Positions 43,733 to 55,080 are shown, counted from the first letter of the stretch. The stretch is 64,000 nt of DNA from Hyperoodon ampullatus (GCA_949752795.1 OX457056.1:205159654-205223653); one strand, 5' to 3'. Notes: generated from the letters alone by a model not told the origin. Program-made: numbers and translations.

Positions 43733-43851
43733 ATGCTCACTACCTCACCTGCAGGATCCAGGAATGTGCTGAGACCACTCGGAGTGGGCCTTTCGCCCGC
43801 TCCATTGACATCAGTTCCCTGGTCGTCCAGGATGAATATATCTTCATTCAG
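43733..43851 (+). CDS. SORCS3: SORCS3 internal exon B (VPS10 domain), 119 bp
   Basis: Next coding exon of the same receptor. The acceptor is TCCCATTTCAG and the donor is CAG|GTGAGT. The first two bases finish the Tyr codon begun in exon A; 39 codons follow, starting AHYLTCRIQECAETTRSGPF and ending DEYIFIQ, so it ends in phase 0. Two cysteines (LTC and QEC) lie five residues apart; cysteines of this domain are typically disulphide-bonded. RIQECAETTRSGPFARSID is characteristic of SORCS3; the SORCS1 counterpart as I remember it is RMQKCTEANRSEPFPG. The next exon, expected to continue in phase 0, was not found in the remaining 20 kb. A young CHR SINE ends about 230 bp upstream. Confidence 0.93.
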
Positions 43852-44530
43852 GTGAGTCCAGATGTGCAGTCAGTGGTAGAGGGAGGATGCGTGGGGGACG
43901 TCAACTGCGACTGGGAAGATGAGGACGGCTCTCCAGAGGCTGTGAAGATGCGGAGCTGGGGTGCTGTCCCTTCTGTGCTTTCAGTACACAGTCCGCTGGG
44001 GAGATCCCAGACTTCCGGTGAAAGATGAAGGTGTTATGGGTCCTTACTGTTTACAGGGAACTTCAGTGGCCCACTGAGCCCTTCAGTTGAATTGTTCTTT
44101 TATTATACCAAAGGGGTCTTGAAATGACCAGGACTTAGGCTGGAGTTTGAGATTACTTAGAATCAGATCTCATTAGAGATGAGTAATTAGAGATAAGTAA
44201 TTTATCAAAGCCACATTCTATTTCTGTCCAAAGTGATTATCTAATGTGGGAATGAGAATCTCCAAGAAATTCAGCATCTCGAGGATCTTCTTGCTGTGAA
44301 AATTGAGGTCTCACTAAATCTTCCCCTCCCTTTGCAGTGCTGACCACCCCCTCAAATGTCCAAGCTCCAAATCCTTCACTCTAAGAACTCTGTGACTCCT
44401 AGAGAAAACTGGATGGGATTAATATTTTTAGGCAGGCAATGGAAGCCTCGTTTTAGATTTTGAGTTTCACTGAAAGGAGGTGCAAAATAGATCAAAAATG
44501 AAGGAAAACGAAGATGCTCCATCGAGTGAT
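43852..44530. other. Unique intron after exon B
   Basis: No repeat or gene recognised. The open frame over exon B continues to 44028, but this is read-through into the intron. Confidence 0.5.
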
Positions 44531-44534
44531 GGAC

Positions 44535-44553
44535 TGTGTGTGTGTGTGTGTGT
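44535..44553. repeat. (TG)n microsatellite
   Basis: About nine TG units, with a further TATG. Confidence 0.95.
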
Positions 44554-44734
44554 ATGTTACTGAGCTAAATCATACTTGCATTTGAGGGCACCCTTGATCC
44601 CCCTGTCCTCTGCCTTTCCACCCTTCTATGGTCTGTTGTTTTCCAGACTGCTTCCTATAGGAACCTTGAACTTTAGAATCTCCCTGAGTTTGCTCAGAGC
44701 TGAAAGCACCTAAAGGGCTTTCTCAGCCTCACTC

Positions 44735-45005
44735 CTGGTCTTTTAGTCCAGATCAGCCCTATCTCCTCTATAAGACCTTCTCTGAACTTCCAATCTGGGT
44801 ACGACTCTTCCTCTGAATCTGTTCCTCTAGCACATAGGCTATTAGGAATTGTTACTTAAGTCTTAGTAGATTTGTCTCCTTCTTTCCAAACTGTGTTTTA
44901 CACTCTCTGAGAAGAGGGACAATATTTTATACACACATTTTACCCTGAACCTTGGCCTTTGCAAATCAAAGGTGCTCAATGTCTACTTGTTTTATTGATT
45001 GACTA
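44735..45005 (+). repeat. L2 LINE 3' end
   Basis: AAGACCTTCTCTGAACTTCC, CTCTGAGAAGAGGGACAATA and CAAAGGTGCTCAATGTCTAC match the L2 3' end. Confidence 0.7.
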
Positions 45006-45053
45006 TGCATGTAGCAGTTACTATTTTTTTACAAATCAGCTGCATGAATTTTT

Positions 45054-45148
45054 TTTATTATTATTGGAGTATAATTGCCTTACAATGTTGTGTTAGTTTC
45101 TGCTGTAGAACAAAGTGAATCAGCCATATGTATACATATATGAAGCCT
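45054..45148 (-). mobile_element. 95-bp L1 3'-end insertion
   Basis: Antisense: TATTGGAGTATAATTGCCTT, GTTGTGTTAGTTTCTGCTGT, CAAAGTGAATCAGCCATATG. Flanked by CATGAATTTTT / CATGGATTTTT. Confidence 0.82.
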
Positions 45149-45389
45149 CATGGATTTTTGAGCTCTACTATGATATAGGAAAAGTAGCCAGCCATTCAAA
45201 AATGAGCTTGAAAGAGGGAGTGAAAGAGAGATCTTTGTGCTTATATAATCACTGTTTCTCAACCAGAATTTCAGGAATTTTTTCCTAGATCTTGGCAGGT
45301 CATTGGTACTACCATTTTCTTATTCATAAGCATTTATTGAACACATACAATGCAAAATATACAGTACTAGGCACTACACTTGGTGTTCC

Positions 45390-45785
45390 CCAGCTTTCTG
45401 CCTTTGACCTTCTAATCTTTGCCCCGACCCCTCACTCTCTGGGAGATCTCATGGTTTTGAGCATCTTCTCCATGTTCTGATGACTCTCAAGTCAATGTGC
45501 TGTGACCTCTATCATGTACAGTAGACCTACATATCTAACAGCCATCTCAATATCTTCACTTAGATATTCCACAGGTAAAATGTAATTGACATGTCCCCCT
45601 TGAACTTGACACATTGGTGGCACTGCCCTCTACCATGTCATTCAAGGTAGAAACCTGGAAGACAGTCTATGTCATCAAATTAAATGAATCCACAGCCTCT
45701 GCTAATATCACCTTATTTCTCAAGTGTTTCCTATCATTCCATTCCCATTGTTATGGCCCCAGTTTAAGGCTTTATTGTTGCTTTC
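45390..45785 (+). repeat. L2 LINE ORF region fossil
   Basis: TTCTGATGACTCTCAAGTCA, ACATATCTAACAGCCATCTC, CTTAGATATTCCACAGGTAA and AGGTAGAAACCTGGAAGACA follow L2 ORF2 wording. No frame survives. Confidence 0.7.
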
Positions 45786-46309
45786 TCTCTATTTAATTTT
45801 TTTAAGGTAGAAGCACAGGGATGACTTATGAATTTACCAGTCTGATTGCCCTTTTCTTAATGCTAATACTGCATAAAATGATGAGCACGGCAGAATTGTT
45901 TCTGGGCAACATGACTTAGAATTTAAAATGTTCAATTTTCTTGTTTCCTTTTTCTTTGTATTGCATAAAGTTTTCTGTAACTGCAGGCAGAAATCCAGAA
46001 TTTTTTTCTAACTGTTCTGAAATACTCTTTTTTAAAAGAATTATTATGCTGGAAACCAATAGAAGTTTTTCCTCTTTAATCAGCATCAAATTTTATTTTG
46101 TTCGAAAGAGATATGGATTCCCATTATTCAGTAAAGTTTTATTGATCCCCTACTACATTGCAGCCCCCTGTTTTAGGTACTGGGGTTAAGATATTGAACA
46201 CAACAAAGTTCTTGCTTTTGTGGCATTTACATGCTAGTGGGAGATAGGAGAATATGTAGGTGATATGTATACATCCATACATCCATAGATATGAAAGGTT
46301 GTGAAGGGT

Positions 46310-46520
46310 AGTGGTCAGTGACCTGTAGTTTGGAGCCTGATGGCCAGCATTTATTCCAACCTTGGTTTGCCACACTTAGCTGCATGATCTTGACTCATTT
46401 GACTCATCTATAAAAAGAGGATAATTATAGTACCTACTTCATGGGTTGCTAGGAGGATTACATTTGTAATCCTGTAAAGCACCAAAACAATATTCCATAA
46501 ATGTTGCTTTGTATCTTTTT
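46310..46520 (+). repeat. MIR SINE, sense
   Basis: TAGTTTGGAGCCTGATGGCC, GCTGCATGATCTTGACTCAT, CTATAAAAAGAGGATAATTA and GGATTACATTTGTAATCCTG. Confidence 0.75.
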
Positions 46521-46599
46521 ATCTATCTTCTACTATCATCTGTTTATCTATCTACAAAGTATAGCAGATCATGGCAGTGCTATGGATAAAAATAAATGA

Positions 46600-47060
46600 G
46601 GGGCCTTGAATGTTGGGTGTCTGTGGATATTGCTATTTAGGATGACCTGGGAAGGCCTTGTTGGGTGATGACCAGGGAGAGAGTGACAGAAGTTCGTAGT
46701 CAGAGGGGGATGTGAAGCTAGGTCTGTGGTGCCCTGCACTTCCTTGTGCCCCTTATGCAGATGTGGAGTAGGCAGCTAGAAATTTGAGGCTGGGTTTAGA
46801 AGCAGGAATGGTGGGAAGCTAGGGGCTGGAGATATAAATGGGAAGGGTGTCCGCATATTGATACTTTTGAACTGCAGCATTGAAGTCACCGAGGGAGTAA
46901 GTGTAGCTAGAGAAGAGAAACCATCTAAAGGCTGAGCCACAGGACACTCCAATATATAGGGTTCAGGGAGATGAGGGAGGTAGTAAATGACACTTGGAGA
47001 ATATAGAGATTACATCAGGAAGGCACAGGGTGGTAGATCCTACAGGACCTTGAAGGCTGT
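46600..47060. repeat. Ancient LINE-like sequence, probably L2/CR1 class
   Basis: GACCTGGGAAGGCCTTGTTG, CACAGGACACTCCAATATAT and GGTAGATCCTACAGGACCTT are wordings common to old mammalian LINE fossils. Assignment is tentative. Confidence 0.4.
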
Positions 47061-47094
47061 TTTAAGGATTTTTTTTTTACTATGAAAGAGATGG

Positions 47095-47240
47095 GAAGCA
47101 GTTGAATAGCAATGCTCCAAAAAATGCAAAAGGCCAATACTCTTGAGAAAAACATTGAATTTCATTAATCATCAAATAAACACAGATTAAATGCTGTTAT
47201 TTGCAACTATCAATTGGCTACAATAGAAATAAAATAAAGG
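47095..47240. repeat. Possible L1 ORF2 remnant
   Basis: ACATTGAATTTCATTAATCA and CAAATAAACACAGATTAAAT resemble the common L1 segment seen intact at 3560. Very diverged. Confidence 0.35.
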
Positions 47241-48178
47241 ATGTCAGTGGGTTGCAGGTAAACAACTACACCTACTGCGGGTGCAAATATAAGTTGGTTG
47301 CCCATCAATACTGAATCAGTCTTTTCATTCTCATAGGTGATTTTGAGGGTTGACTGACTGATGTGACAAATATATCTTAGTTCTGACAGTGTATGCTTAG
47401 TTTTTAGTTTGAATTGCTTCTTTTTAAGAAAAAAAAAATCATTATGTGGTCTGTTTTCCTTGCTTTCCTGCATATGTATTTGTTTGAGGATTTTGAGTAT
47501 TTGTTCTAACTAAACTTTATGAATATAACTTTATACAACATAGCACATCTTCTATTTTTGTATAATCTATTGATTTCCTCTTGTGACCAATTTTAAAATT
47601 AGTGCATTTCTATGCCTTTCTATTTCTTCCCCTCTCTCTTTAATTCCTCTACCACACAGTTTTGGTTGGTTATATTATCTCTTAGTGTTTGCTTTCCTAT
47701 AATTCTGTTAGTTTAAATATTTTATTAAGCACTGCTGAAGACAGGTAGGAAAAAAATAGCATGTGTGTTTATGACCTCCTTCGTTCTCCCTTCTATCCAA
47801 CCCCAGTTTTGTTAATTAAATCATTTGGAGCATTTATATTCTGCTTGAACCATCATTCCTGCATTTATTTTGATTTTAGTTTTAGGTAAATTTATTCAGT
47901 GGTCCTTTTACTATAGTTTTCCCATTTGTTTCTTGGTTGTCTGAAATTTGTCCTTTAGTAATGCCTTCAAGAAAGGTGAATTCTGGAATGTTGAAAATAT
48001 GTGTGTTTATCCCCTTTATGCTTTAATATCGTCTTTTAACGTGTAAAAGATGTCATTTGCTTTCCATACAAACTTTGCTCCCTTAACTTATTGAATGTTA
48101 CTGTATCTGGCTAGTCTCATATTTTCCCTTTTAGGTGTCTTGATATTTTTTCGCCCTTGATACATAAAGTCCTTTAAA

Positions 48179-48230
<52 letters not shown>

Positions 48231-49555
48231 TTGAATACTATTTACTTTATTACTGTATGTTTTGTGGTCGTTAATACTGTGTTGATTCTTTCCCATGGAA
48301 TATGTCTCATTCAATTGGTTCAACTTCTTCCTTTTTAATTTCTCAAAAGTTTCTGTGATTTATATTTTGAAATATGTATTTTATTTATTATATATGTTCG
48401 TTTTATTGTTTTGGCTCTCTTCCTTCAAGGCACTTAGGATGTGTACAACGGGCAAGAAAGACAAAGGGGAGACATCTTTTTTTTCTTCTAGTATGTTTAA
48501 CTCCCTGAGCAAAATGAAATTTATAAAAACAGTTTTATTCATACTGTCCTTGAATGAGTATGTAGCCATGCCCAGGCTCCTCTTTGCCTTTTTTGCTGCT
48601 ATTGTTTTTAACTTTTTTCATGAGCTTTGCCAGCTTATATTTTATCTCTTTTTGTTGTCTCAACATATCTCCCCTGAGCTCTTGTATGTCTGCTTGACCT
48701 CTTCTTTTATAGAGGTGATTGCATCATGTGGGTTATTTTTATTTGTAGCAGTGTGGTCACAATTTTTATTTAGTTCATGGAAACATTTTTTGTTCTATGT
48801 CTGCTCTTCGTTTTTCCTGTTCCTTTCTCTCTTTTATTTTGTTGTATTATTTTGTAACTCTTGTGCTGTTTTCTTCTCTCTTTATATTTTTCATCATTAC
48901 TTATTTTTTAATGACATGAGCTCTTCTGGCTGAACAATTTGAGGAGGTTCATCTTGGGGATCAGGGCTCTGATCAAGGTTCTCTTTCAGCTTAACAAGAG
49001 TCCCCCTTTGTTCTCAGTGAGGTTCCATATAACTAAAGATTATTAGTCTGTTAGGGGATTCTTCTTATAAGGTAAAACTGCCTGAGCGGTTCTCTAGCCA
49101 GCCATGCCTCTCCAGCTTCTCCTTGTCACCAGTGAATTCTGGAAACGCTCCCACTGCCAACTCCTGAGCCACATTCCCTTGGTTCCAAATAATAGGTTGT
49201 TAGTTTTGCTCCTTAGGAAATATCATCTTTAGAGAACTCTGTATCTCTAGCTTGATCTAAGATTTGTAGCTGTAGGCATTTTGCTCTGGTGCCTGTCTGT
49301 ACCCTGTTTGTCCTTTACTGCCTTTGGCTTCCTTTCCACATATAGTGTTTCAGGGTTATGTCTTCCTTAAGTATAGAATTTGCATTTTTCTTTCATGTTT
49401 TTCTTGTTGCTCCAGGATGATTTATGAAAGGAAAAGGGGGGAAGCACCATTATTACTTGGCTATTTAAAACCATTTATAAACCCTTATCATGTATTTTCT
49501 GAAATGTTGCAATAACTTGCTAACTGATTTTCTTGCTCCCAGATCAGCATACCTC
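47241..49555. other. T-rich intronic block, unassigned, with one long hydrophobic frame
   Basis: 47480-48960 is T-rich on the plus strand. A 212-codon frame at 48295-48933 is Phe/Leu/Tyr-rich, as any T-rich DNA would be, and has no start or splice context. The minus strand (48381-48569, STFKDSMNKT-like words) hints that this is an antisense, decayed LINE. 48183-48230 is a (CA)20 repeat followed by (TA)n. Confidence 0.4.
48183..48230. repeat. (CA)n(TA)n microsatellite
   Basis: About 20 uninterrupted CA units followed by four TA units; likely polymorphic. Confidence 0.97.
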
Positions 49556-49559
49556 CAAT

Positions 49560-50142
49560 CTGTTCACAACACTACTTCCAAAGTAATTTATTTAACATAG
49601 AAATCAATGTCCTTGCCTTCAGTGGCTTCTCATCACCTATAGGTTAAAATCCAATTTCCTTAACATTGCCTACAAGCTCTTCTACTATCTGGATCCTACC
49701 TACTGCATCAGCCTCATGTGAATTCCTTTCCCACCACTGTTCCCCATATACCTTCCTTTTTATATTTTACCCTTCAATAAAAATAAACTATTGTAGTCTT
49801 GATGCATACACCATGTCGTTTTTGCACTATGTCATTTCTTGCCTAATATGCCTTTCTTGTATTCTTTTTTCCGGCTTGGAATGTCCCTTTATTAAATAAA
49901 CTCATCCTTTAAGATTCAACTTAGACAATGCCGCCTATAGGAAGTCTTCCCTGACATCCTCAGTCAATCGGGATTAGACCAAGCTCCTTTGCTGATTACT
50001 TATCCATGTGTATTATGCTTCCCGAGCCAGGTCTGTAAACTTTAAGAGGACAGGACTATGTCTTATTCATCATAGTTTTTCCTGCACTTAGCGTAATGAC
50101 TGGTACTCAATAAAAGTTTGTTGAACTGAACTGAACTGAGAA
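49560..50142 (+). repeat. L2 LINE, long 3' part
   Basis: CTTCAGTGGCTTCTCATCAC, TTGCCTACAAGCTCTTCTAC, GAAGTCTTCCCTGACATCCT, AAGAGGACAGGACTATGTCT and TACTCAATAAAAGTTTGTTG are in L2 order. It ends in the tandem tail (TGAAC)n at 50123-50140, the usual short 3' repeat of L2. About 580 bp and the best-preserved L2 here. Confidence 0.85.
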
Positions 50143-50626
50143 GATAAGACGCGTCCTTATTCTCAAGGAGTGTAGTTAGTTATCTTTTTAAACCAAGGGA
50201 GTCTTGTTTCTCCAACTAACAATATAAGACAACTTAGGGTAATTGGCAGTTGCTCACTGCATAAGAAATGACCGTATGTAGAATGTCTCTGCATTTTTAT
50301 AGAACTGCTGTCCAGGAATTATCCATTATATTATTCAACGTCCTTTTTATATTCATTCATTTAAATGTATTCAAATACATTCAGCCCAGTGGGGAGCACA
50401 GACAACAAAGCAATTACAGTGGAGTGTGATGAGAGCTGTATTTGCGGAAAACATGCACCACTCTTGGAGTGAGGAGGAAGAGCCCTTCACCCTGCCCTGG
50501 GAGGAGGGTCAGTACAAGTTTCCTGGCAGCAGGACTGTGAGTACCAGTTAGACAAGTGAAGGACAAAGGGCACTGCAGGCAGAGGGGAAGACATAGGTAA
50601 AGTGAGGTAAGTGAGAGACCATGGTA

Positions 50627-50703
50627 TTGCGTTGGCCAAAAAGTTCGTTCAGGTTTTCTATCTGTTATGGAAAAGCCCGAACAAACTTTTTTGGCTAACC
50701 CAA
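50627..50703. mobile_element. Mariner-type MITE forming a hairpin
   Basis: Left arm GTTGGCCAAAAAGTTCGTTC..GGTTTTC and right arm GAAAAGCCCGAACAAAC..TTGGCTAACC are complements with a few mismatches, separated by about 10 bases. TA flanks both sides (50625-50626, 50704-50705). It resembles the termini of cetartiodactyl mariner elements. Ruminant miR-2284/2285 precursors derive from the same kind of hairpin (established knowledge, recalled). Confidence 0.85.
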
Positions 50704-50705
50704 TA

Positions 50706-51029
50706 TATCACGACCTCTGTCTAAGGACAGCTGTGATTATGGGAGGGAGTGAAGTGGCTGGAAAGTAAATTAGAAAATTGTCCTGAAGAGGTAAACCTTT
50801 TCTATTTCCTTTAACTGAATACTGTTAATTTTGTGTTTCCCTCTTTGCAGTTACTAAAAAGCTCAACAACTGATTTTTGTGTCAATTTTAGCAGTTTCCT
50901 TGCAGTAAGCTTTATGCTATTCTTCTTCCTTTCTCCTATACCACTGGTCATTTTTGATGACTTGGCACCTTTCTTGTATTTTTTTATATTTTTGCTTGAT
51001 AATTGCCTTTTTAAAAAAAAATTATTGGA
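50706..51029. other. Unassigned intronic sequence
   Basis: No repeat or gene recognised. T-rich; the 160-codon plus frame from 50833 owes its length to running into SINE #9. Confidence 0.4.
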
Positions 51030-51238
51030 GGGCTTTCCTGGTGGCGCAGTGGTTGAGAGTCCACCTGCCGATGCAGGGGACACGGGTTCATGCCCCGGTC
51101 CAGGAAAATCCCACATGTCGCGGAGCGGCTGGGCCCGTGAGCCATGGCCGCTGAGCCTGCGCATCCGGAGCCTGTTGCTCCGCAACGGGAGAGGCCACAA
51201 CAGTGAGAGGCCCACGTACCGCAAAAAAAAAAAAAAAA
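51030..51238 (+). mobile_element. CHR-type SINE #9
   Basis: Sense copy from GGGCTTTCCTGGTGGCGCAG to GTACCGC + A16. The duplication AAAAAATTATTGGA is on both sides. One extra T in CCTGTTGCTCC. Confidence 0.94.
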
Positions 51239-51844
51239 TTATTGGATACCATCTCAAACGCATTCCTGCAATCAGTGTGGGTCTTTATTTTACTTTATTT
51301 TTTTGGAGGGTATGAGTTTTGAAAATTGAAGTGGGGATCAGGAAGGGCTTTATGGAAAAGGTAAGATTTGCACTGCAGTGATGAATATCTACTTCTGAAG
51401 CAAGGAAAGAGCAAAGATTTTTCATTCTGTTCATTGAAATAAAGCTGCTTCAGAAGACTTTTGTAAGAGCAGAAAACCCTCAGACCAACAGTAGCTTCTC
51501 CTGCATTGTTTAAGCCCACAGATTTGTATCTGAGCAATATATTAGGGCATCAGGGTAGGTTGTTTTCTTCCTACCCTGGCTAGAAGTCTGCCAAAGAACG
51601 GTTTTGGGAAAAGCTATAGTGCACCTGGGCTTGGGTCCAGCCCAGCCTTTGTGGGTGACATCCCTGTGGAGAGTTGGACACCGAGGATTATGCTGCCACT
51701 AAAAGTCTTGCCATTTTTCCATAGTTTGACTTTTAAAGGGGAGACTTGCAAAAGCAGATTATTCACTTCTATGCCTACAATTTGAATAGCTAAATAACAG
51801 CAGGATGGGCATAAGGGGCTTTGGTGGGTTTGGTTTTTCATAAT

Positions 51845-52046
51845 TTTTTTTTTTGCGGTACGCGGGCCTCTCACTGTTGTGGCCTCTCCCATTGCGGAGC
51901 ACAGGCTCTGGACGCGCAGGCTCAGTGGCCATGGCTCACGGGCCCAGCCGCTCTGCGGCATGTGGGATCTTCCCGGACCGGGGCACGAACCCGTGTCCCC
52001 TGCATTGGCAGGTGGACTCTCAACCACTGCGCCACCAGGGAAGACC
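51845..52046 (-). mobile_element. CHR-type SINE #10
   Basis: Antisense copy, T-run left. The exact duplication TGGTTTTTCATAATTTT is on both sides. It faces SINE #9 across about 600 bp. Confidence 0.95.
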
Positions 52047-54095
52047 TGGTTTTTCATAATTTTAAGGGATTTACCGCTTAAATTTTCTAACTTTTAAAAG
52101 TATTGGTATCTTATATTTTGCTTTAGTGCTACCGGAGATAGAACTCTAAGGGAGAAAAAGACAAAACCTCGCAGAAAAGGAGACCATTCGATAGACTGGT
52201 CCTACCCTTTTGTGCCCAGTGTTTTTTTTTTTTTTGTGACTCTTACATTGGCTCTTAGGGAACTTGTCTCAGATGCTAACAAAAATGGAAGAGGGTGGGG
52301 CTCCAGGACCCTTAGCCCTCCCTAAAAGTGTAATTCTGCTTTTGTTTGCTCTGTATATCAGCATTCTTAATGCTTTTATTTGACAAAAGGAATCTGCTAC
52401 TAAGAAAGGTTTGAAAACCACTGACATTTTTATAGCACTGCTGACTGCATAGGTCAAAGTCAGGCTTTTGTGTGTGTGGGCAACTGAACCACTAGGAATT
52501 CGGGTGACATCTAGGCTTATATCCTCTCTCTGCATATTTATAAATGAGGTGCATGTATTTAAGGCATAATTATTTACCCACAGTGAGTCATTATGTACAA
52601 ACGTATATGCATTTGAGAGTGCAGTTTAAATAACCAAAAACCTAGCTAAGTTCTTCATAATGCACTTCCCATGATATTAATTTTGCATAAAATATTCACC
52701 CTCTCCCATTTGTTCCTCCAAAGGAAAGCTTCCCAGGCCCAGTCATAATTTCCTTTTTCTGGGCATGATGTTATTATTTTTTATCCTGTATCTTGTGTGG
52801 TAGGAGGGTCCATAGACTTATTCATGCACCTCCTATAATTTAGACAGATCCCAAAGGTTCTGCCTCACCTTGTACTTTTTCATTGACAAAGAGGTAAAGG
52901 TAGCCATCTTGATGGTTTTGCTTAGGGAACCTAGTGTTTGATCTCCTGCTACTGGGGATGCTGAGCTGGAGATGTACAGAAAACTGTGAAATGTGTTAAT
53001 CTGTCAGTGCCTTTTCTGTGCAGGAGGCCCAGGGCCTGGGGTTTAGTAGTAAAATCAAAAGGAGCTAATTCTTCCCAGAAGAGCCCTTGTTTTAATGGGA
53101 GAGTGTCTGCCTGAAATGCCTCCGTTCCACATGGATAAAAGAGAAATCGGCTTTCCTCTGTAGGGGCAGAGGGAGAGAGAGATAAGTTGGTTTCTGTGTT
53201 CTGAGCCAAGATGGTTGGAAATCTTGTCTTTTCTCCTTATGGAGTAGCTTTTCTAGTGATTATCCTGGAGAATAGGTAGTTCAGCAGTGGTTAGCAGTAA
53301 AATCCCTTCAGTGATATGATTCATACCCTGGCTATTAGGGAGTGTGTTGAAGAAATAGGAGCAGAACCCTAATAAGTTATCACAAGAGATTTGTATGTCT
53401 TTACTGAGCTACATGAAGCCCGGTCCTTTCCTCTCTTCTGGCACAGGAGGTGGCCTTTAATGTGATATGGGTTCAGTTTCACTGTGCATGCAATTGAATT
53501 CAAAAAGAAAAGCAAGTATGATACTGACCTATCTTCAGATATCTAAAGTATAAGAGAAAAAACAGATCCATAATTAAGATCCAAATAAAGTACTCTGGAG
53601 GGGTGGACAAAGCAGAAAATTTGAAGGAGGGAAGGCCATCCCAACCCTGCCAGATCCTTCTCCATATCCACAAGGAGACCAGTAACCGTGCAGAACCATC
53701 TGCTATGTAATGCCACTTTTGACCCCTGGTGAAGTTGTGTAGAGAAGCCCCCTCTATAGCAAGGAAATCTGAGGGTGGAGCAATGCCATACATAAGAGTG
53801 GTTCTCAGATGATTCCAGTAGTACAATGAATCCAGTGGGTAGTTTAGATACAAGTTGCTGTTCGTTATTAAGAGTTGTGTGTATAAACATAGAAAAATAG
53901 CACCATTGTACTATTTTTGTGTGTTGGGAGATGTTCTAGAAGTATTAGCAATTAGCAAGTACAGATAACCAATTAACAGATATTTGTTGAGCCGCTAGAA
54001 ATACTCCAGGTGCAATGGAGCATGTTAGAGATGGAAGACGTTGTCCCTGCTCTGAAGCAGTTTATGATTCGTGTAGCTAGTGGTCTGATGTGGGG
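52047..54095. other. Unique intronic sequence
   Basis: T13 run at 52221. 52540-52720 is AT-rich and non-repetitive. The 117- and 115-codon overlapping minus frames near 53500-53890 lack any domain signature. No gene recognised. Confidence 0.4.
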
Positions 54096-54375
54096 AAAAG
54101 AACCCTGAACTCAGAGACATGGGCTGTAATTAGGAATCTGCCACCTGCCAGCCAGGGAACACTGGGCAATTCACTTGGATTCTTAATTTCCTGATCTTTG
54201 TAGAATGGAATCATGCTACTTGCTCTGCCTAAATTGGAAGGTTGTTGTGAGGATCAAGGGAGATACTACTAATGGCTTTGGAACGCTTTGAAACTACTAA
54301 TGGCTTTGGAATGCTTTGAAACTACTAATGGCTTTGGAATGCTTTGAAAACTAGGAGCCCTATAAAATGCAAGAA
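54096..54375 (+). repeat. MIR SINE with internal triplication
   Basis: GAACTCAGAGACATGGGCTG, ACTGGGCAATTCACTTGGAT, GGAAGGTTGTTGTGAGGATC match MIR. Its 3' part contains three head-to-tail 28-bp units (54265-54348), ACTACTAATGGCTTTGGAAC + GCTTTGAA, units 2 and 3 identical. Confidence 0.8.
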
Positions 54376-55080
54376 TCAAGAGACTAATCCACGTGCAAAA
54401 ATCAGCCTTACTGTATTTTGTGTGTGCACCTTCTCTTTGAAGGGTTTTTATAAGCCTATTACATAAAAGATTACTAAATCTTTCCCCCAAATTCATTCTT
54501 TAATTATTCATGGCTTCAAGTCATTTATCGACATATGTGCATAATAAAATTGTCCCACATGTCTTCCATAGTGTTGGTTATCAAATAAACCAACTTTTAA
54601 TGATACATATATCTGTGTATAGGTAACTGTAGATGTCTTTCAAGACTCTTGAGTGCCTTCTTGTAGCATCTTGGTCCCCAGATCCCTGGGTTTTGATACT
54701 TTAAGAGCCCGTTTTACGCACCTACATGAGAGGTAGAAGAGCCTCGATGATGTGGCTACTGTACCCCTAATAAATTGTTATCTTTCTGAAAGAAAAAAAG
54801 CCCTGAGGCAGAAATTGAGTGTAATTATTCGAAGAAAAACTATTTGGCAATATTTTAAATGATGTTAATTTGGCCTTAATGGGAGAGATTTTGAATGTTA
54901 AATAAATAGCAATTTCATCATTAGGGGCACATTTACAACACAGGAGTTTAAAGAAAAATGAAAGAGTTTCAGAGATGATCTTCAAAAGAAATCCAATAAA
55001 AACATCTTCAGGTGAATATCCTTGAAGCGCTTTCAAAATCTTAAGTGTTTTTAACAGGCAGCACTAATGGAAGGTCTTTA
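54376..55080. other. Unique AT-rich intronic block
   Basis: 54770-55040 has no repeat signature, long A/T-rich words and homeodomain-like TAATTATT and TTAATTTGG motifs. A candidate conserved non-coding element. The 89-codon minus frame lacks a signature. Confidence 0.4.

Noticed and set aside
43708..44028. Open frame extending beyond exon B as a longer CDS
   Set aside because: The GTGAGT donor at 43852 and loss of family similarity after FIQ show that the coding part stops there.
54265..54348. Possible CRISPR-like direct repeats
   Set aside because: Units are contiguous without spacers and the genome is mammalian.
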